Of a stretch of DNA of 8,311 nucleotides, positions 6,133 through 8,311 are shown piece by piece. The notes under the pieces were generated by a model that saw nothing but the letters and a program-made list of their open reading frames with translations, ran no database searches and had not been told where the DNA came from. The DNA comes from Pseudomonadota bacterium (GTDB lineage: Bacteria; Pseudomonadota; Alphaproteobacteria; Rhizobiales; Rhizobiaceae). The stretch lies in assembly GCA_023399635.1 (NCBI GenBank), contig JAEWOP010000246.1:1-8311 (forward strand). The letters are read 5' to 3'. The position numbers were made by a program, and so were the translations under genes. Each line of letters opens with the position of its first letter. Position 1 is the first letter of the stretch.

Positions 6133-6915
6133 ATGCAGTGGCAGGATGAAGCGATCATCATCGGTGTGAAGCGGCATGGCGAGAACAGCGTCATCGCCGA
6201 GTTGATGACGCGCAGCCGCGGCAGACATCTTGGCCTTGTCCGCTCCGGCCGTTCACGTACCATGCAACCTGTGCTTCAGCCTGGCAATCGCGTTGAAGCC
6301 GTATGGCGGGCGCGGCTTGACGAGCATCTTGGCGAATTCAAGTTGGAGCCGCTGCGGCTGCGAGCCGCCCGCTTGATGGAAACGGCAACAGCGGTCTACG
6401 GCGTGCAGGCAATGGGGGCGCTGCTTCGCCTTCTGCCGGAGCGTGACCCGCATCCGCATCTCTATGAGGCACTGGACGTCATTCTGGAAACGATGGACGA
6501 TCCCGCCGATGCCGGGGAACTGTTCGTGCGGTTTGAACTCGCCGTTCTCAACGATCTCGGCTACGGGCTCGATCTGCTTGAATGCGCCGCGACCGGTCTG
6601 CGCGAGGATCTGATCTACGTCTCGCCGAAAAGCGGCCGCGCTGTATCCGGCGCGGCAGGTGCCCCTTACGCCGACCGGCTCCTCGCCTTGCCGTCGTTCC
6701 TGAAGGAGGGGGTCAAGACCGCCGCGGACAGTGACAGCATGGCGGCGGCGTTCCACCTCACTGGCTACTTCCTGCACCGTCACATCTACGAACCGCGAGG
6801 GATTACGGGAAACGCCGCCCGCGACGGCTTCGTCCAGGCGGCGCTGAAGGCGTTGGCGGCGGCGCAGCCGCCTGCCGATGACGCAAAGGCTCAGGCCGGC
6901 AGAGGCGCAATCTGA
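6133..6915 (+). CDS. recO: DNA repair protein RecO
   Basis: The 260-residue protein works with RecR and RecF to load RecA on SSB-coated single-stranded DNA and can anneal complementary strands. Residues about 1-80 form the N-terminal OB fold (MQWQDEAIIIGVKRHGENSV, then GRHLGLVRSGRS). The remainder is the helical RecO C-terminal domain, with FELAVLNDLGYGLDLLECAATG at its centre. The Cys4 zinc finger present in some RecO proteins is not intact here: only Cys151 remains, and the loop reads YVSPKSGRAVSGAAGAPYADR. I recall this as normal in alphaproteobacteria. The start ATG 6133 fits the family; the frame is open to TTG 6100 but those residues do not belong. AGAGGA at 6113-6118 is a candidate ribosome site with a long 14-nt spacing. 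The 3' end overlaps the convergent transporter gene by 25 nt. Confidence 0.95.
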   Translation: MQWQDEAIIIGVKRHGENSVIAELMTRSRGRHLGLVRSGRSRTMQPVLQPGNRVEAVWRARLDEHLGEFKLEPLRLRAARLMETATAVYGVQAMGALLRLLPERDPHPHLYEALDVILETMDDPADAGELFVRFELAVLNDLGYGLDLLECAATGLREDLIYVSPKSGRAVSGAAGAPYADRLLALPSFLKEGVKTAADSDSMAAAFHLTGYFLHRHIYEPRGITGNAARDGFVQAALKALAAAQPPADDAKAQAGRGAI

Positions 6916-8117
6916 GGCCGCTCTACCGCCCGCTCGCGAATGGGCCAGTGGACCGCTGCCGCAAAAATTCCCAGCGCCACACCGAGCCACCAGACGGGAT
7001 CGTAGGAGCCGAAGCGGTCATAGAGATAGCCACCCATCCAGACGCCGAGAAACGAGCCGATCTGGTGGGACAGGAACACCAGCCCACCAAGAAGCCCCAG
7101 ATGGCGGGTGCCGAACATGATGGCAACGAGTGCATTGGTCGGAGGCACTGTCGAGAGCCAAAGCAATCCCATGACAATCGCAAATACGATCACGGACCCT
7201 GCCGTCTGCGGCAGGAGCAGGAATGCAGTCACAGCGATAGACCGTCCGATATAGATGTAAGCCAGAAAGAAGGGCTTTGAGTAACGCTGACCGATAAAGC
7301 CCGCTGCAAGCGAGCCGATGATGTTGAAGAAGCCGATCAAGGCCATGGCGATGACGGCATAACTTGCCTCGACGCCGATGTCGCCAAGATAGGCGGGGAA
7401 GTGTGCGGTGATGAACGCAACCTGGAAGCCGCACACGAAGAAGCCCGTCGTCAGGAGCAGGTAACTCTTGTGTCCGAGTGCTTCCTTGAGGGCTTCGCCG
7501 ACGGTCTGCTTGAAAGCGGCCTGCGATTGCGTGCCGGAGGACGCGTTGCCCCGCAGAGGATAGGCGAGGAGTGGCACGACCAGCATCATGATCGACATCG
7601 CGACCAGGCTGTCCGACCAGCCAAGCGCGTTGATCAGGCCCTGGCTCAAGGGCGCAAACAGGAACATGCCGGCAGAGCCCGCTGCCGTTCCAAAGCCGAA
7701 GGCCATGGAACGCTGTTCCGGCGTCACGTGCCTGGCGAAAGCCGAAAGGATGACGCTGAAGGAGCCGGCACCGATCGCAGTGCCCACCAGGACGCCGCCA
7801 CCGATATGCAGCCAGATGGGGGCATCGGCATAAGCCATGGTGAGAAGCCCGGCGGCGTAAAGGACGCCGGATGTAACAAGCACGCGACCAGTACCGTACT
7901 TGTCCGCCAAGGCCCCGAAGAATGGCTGGCTCAACCCCCAGAAGAGGTTTTGGAATGCCATGGCAAGGCCGAAGGTGGAGCGGTCCCATCCGGTATCGAA
8001 AAGCATCGGCAACTGGAAGAAACCCATCGCCGAGCGCGGGCCGAAAGTCAGCATCGCGATAAGACAGCCAGCCGCGATGATCAGCCAGGGCATTGGGGGT
8101 TTGGCAGCCTGTGGCAT
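6891..8117 (-). CDS. Major facilitator superfamily transporter, 12 TM
   Basis: The 408-residue inner-membrane protein is almost wholly hydrophobic and fits the 12-segment MFS plan, with six segments on each side of a hydrophilic loop at about 189-218. GALADKYGTGR (68-78) after the second segment is the MFS motif A, and GFIGQRYSKP (273-282) is its weaker counterpart in the second half. Transport is probably secondary, driven by an ion gradient. The sequence style (GWDRSTFGLAMAFQNLFWG) reminds me of monocarboxylate-porter-like and oxalate/formate-type members, but the substrate cannot be read from sequence. The start at 8115-8117 is chosen because AGAAGG lies 6 nt upstream and the first segment follows directly; the frame extends to 8204, which would add an Arg/Ser-rich leader upstream of the promoter. 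A promoter and inverted repeat precede it. Its 3' end overlaps recO. Confidence 0.92.
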   Translation of the reverse strand: MPQAAKPPMPWLIIAAGCLIAMLTFGPRSAMGFFQLPMLFDTGWDRSTFGLAMAFQNLFWGLSQPFFGALADKYGTGRVLVTSGVLYAAGLLTMAYADAPIWLHIGGGVLVGTAIGAGSFSVILSAFARHVTPEQRSMAFGFGTAAGSAGMFLFAPLSQGLINALGWSDSLVAMSIMMLVVPLLAYPLRGNASSGTQSQAAFKQTVGEALKEALGHKSYLLLTTGFFVCGFQVAFITAHFPAYLGDIGVEASYAVIAMALIGFFNIIGSLAAGFIGQRYSKPFFLAYIYIGRSIAVTAFLLLPQTAGSVIVFAIVMGLLWLSTVPPTNALVAIMFGTRHLGLLGGLVFLSHQIGSFLGVWMGGYLYDRFGSYDPVWWLGVALGIFAAAVHWPIRERAVERPQIAPLPA

Positions 8118-8145
8118 TGCGCACCTTCTGGAATGACTTCTCATC

Positions 8146-8175
8146 GGCAACAATAGCCCTCTACTCGCCGTTGCC
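8146..8175. repeat. Inverted repeat ggcaac-N18-gttgcc over the transporter promoter
   Basis: Perfect 6-bp arms at 8146-8151 and 8170-8175 overlap the -10 and -35 boxes of the minus-strand promoter. Arm centres are 24 bp apart, close to two helical turns plus a little, as for a dimeric regulator binding one face of DNA. No regulator gene is visible beside it. Operator function is inferred. Confidence 0.4.
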
Positions 8176-8177
8176 AA
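8150..8177 (-). promoter_or_regulatory. Predicted sigma-70-type promoter of the MFS gene
   Basis: Read on the minus strand, TTGGCA (8172-8177) matches five of six -35 bases. TATTGT (8150-8155) matches four of six -10 bases, with a 16-nt spacer. A start near 8143 would give a leader of about 26 nt that contains the AGAAGG ribosome site (8124-8129). Confidence 0.5.
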
Positions 8178-8182
8178 ATGAG

Positions 8183-8220
8183 TTTTACAAAGAGCTCCCA
8201 TCACGGGAATTGATAGGAGC
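8183..8220 (-). terminator. Rho-independent terminator of the partial upstream gene
   Basis: On the minus strand gctcctatca pairs with tgatgggagc as a 10-bp stem (one G·T pair) around a 7-nt loop (8194-8220), followed by TCTTTGTAAAA. The hairpin begins 1 nt after the stop codon at 8222-8224. The T-tract is moderate, but position and stem length fit an intrinsic terminator that separates that gene from the MFS gene. Confidence 0.7.
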
Positions 8221-8221
8221 G

Positions 8222-8311
8222 TTAAAGCTCGCCGCTCGGGTCCATCTTGAGCGGCTTCTTTCCGGCGCTGGCCTCGCGATAGATGGTGAACAGTCCGGCC
8301 CCCACGACGAT
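8222..8311 (-). CDS. C-terminal fragment of a probable EamA/DMT-family transporter
   Basis: The reverse strand is open from the right edge to a TAA at 8222-8224, giving 29 residues. They begin IVVGAGLFTIYREASAG and end in a charged tail (KKPLKMDPSGEL). A hydrophobic GAGLFTIYRE segment followed by a short basic tail is how the last membrane helix of many EamA/DMT (drug/metabolite) transporters ends, so I suggest that family. The 5' part lies outside the window and the substrate is unknown. A terminator hairpin follows at once, which supports a real gene end. With so little sequence, another membrane protein is possible. Confidence 0.6.
   Translation of the reverse strand: MVVGAGLFTIYREASAGKKPLKMDPSGEL

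Noticed and set aside
7018..8124. A 368-codon open frame on the minus strand in another frame of the transporter gene
   Set aside because: It is Arg/His/Pro-rich with no recognisable domain, and the overlapping frame encodes a clear 12-TM MFS protein. Long shadows are expected at this GC content.
7401..8156. A 251-codon plus-strand frame opposite the transporter gene
   Set aside because: Highly charged, low-complexity composition typical of the complement of membrane-protein codons; no ribosome site.
8118..8204. Longer N-terminus of the transporter to 8204
   Set aside because: It would start upstream of the predicted promoter and add an Arg/Ser-rich leader before the first membrane segment.

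Overview
The window is a chromosomal housekeeping stretch from an alphaproteobacterium, most likely a member of the Rhizobiaceae (Rhizobium, Agrobacterium or Sinorhizobium type). This rests on the gene order rsh, small gene, acpS, lepB, rnc, era, then recO, on alphaproteobacterial sequence variants (the G1 motif GATNAGKST in Era, GDRVLGL in RNase III, a RecO with only one cysteine), and on even, GC-rich codon use. I see no transposase, integrase, tRNA, rRNA or CRISPR array. No stretch above 300 bases lacks a gene.

Left part, plus strand: the 3' two-thirds of a bifunctional (p)ppGpp synthetase/hydrolase gene (1-1638) runs in from the left edge. A stem-loop region follows, then a 50-codon gene of a DUF3563-like family (1782-1934). 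Next comes the compact block acpS (2092-2496), lepB (2570-3316), rnc (3317-4033) and era (4042-4980). lepB and rnc abut with no spacer and share a reading frame. rnc and era are 8 nt apart. This block joins stringent response, acyl carrier protein activation, signal peptide removal, dsRNA processing and 30S subunit maturation.

Middle: a gene for a single-domain PAS protein (5062-5580, plus) faces a small secreted four-cysteine protein gene (5594-5959, minus). These two separate era from recO, which is transcribed from 6133 on the plus strand behind a 12-bp palindrome.

Right part: recO (6133-6915) converges on, and overlaps by 25 nt, a minus-strand 12-TM major facilitator transporter gene (6891-8117). 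That transporter has a recognisable promoter whose -35 and -10 boxes are covered by an inverted repeat, which suggests local regulation. Upstream of it, a 10-bp terminator hairpin closes a further minus-strand gene. Only the last 29 codons of that gene are in the window; they resemble the C-terminus of an EamA/DMT transporter.

I found no clearly new multi-gene system. The items most worth a second look are the small DUF3563-like gene between rsh and acpS, the acpS ribosome binding site buried in a GC-rich hairpin, the G8 tract in acpS, the orphan PAS protein, the secreted four-cysteine protein, and the operator-like repeat over the transporter promoter.
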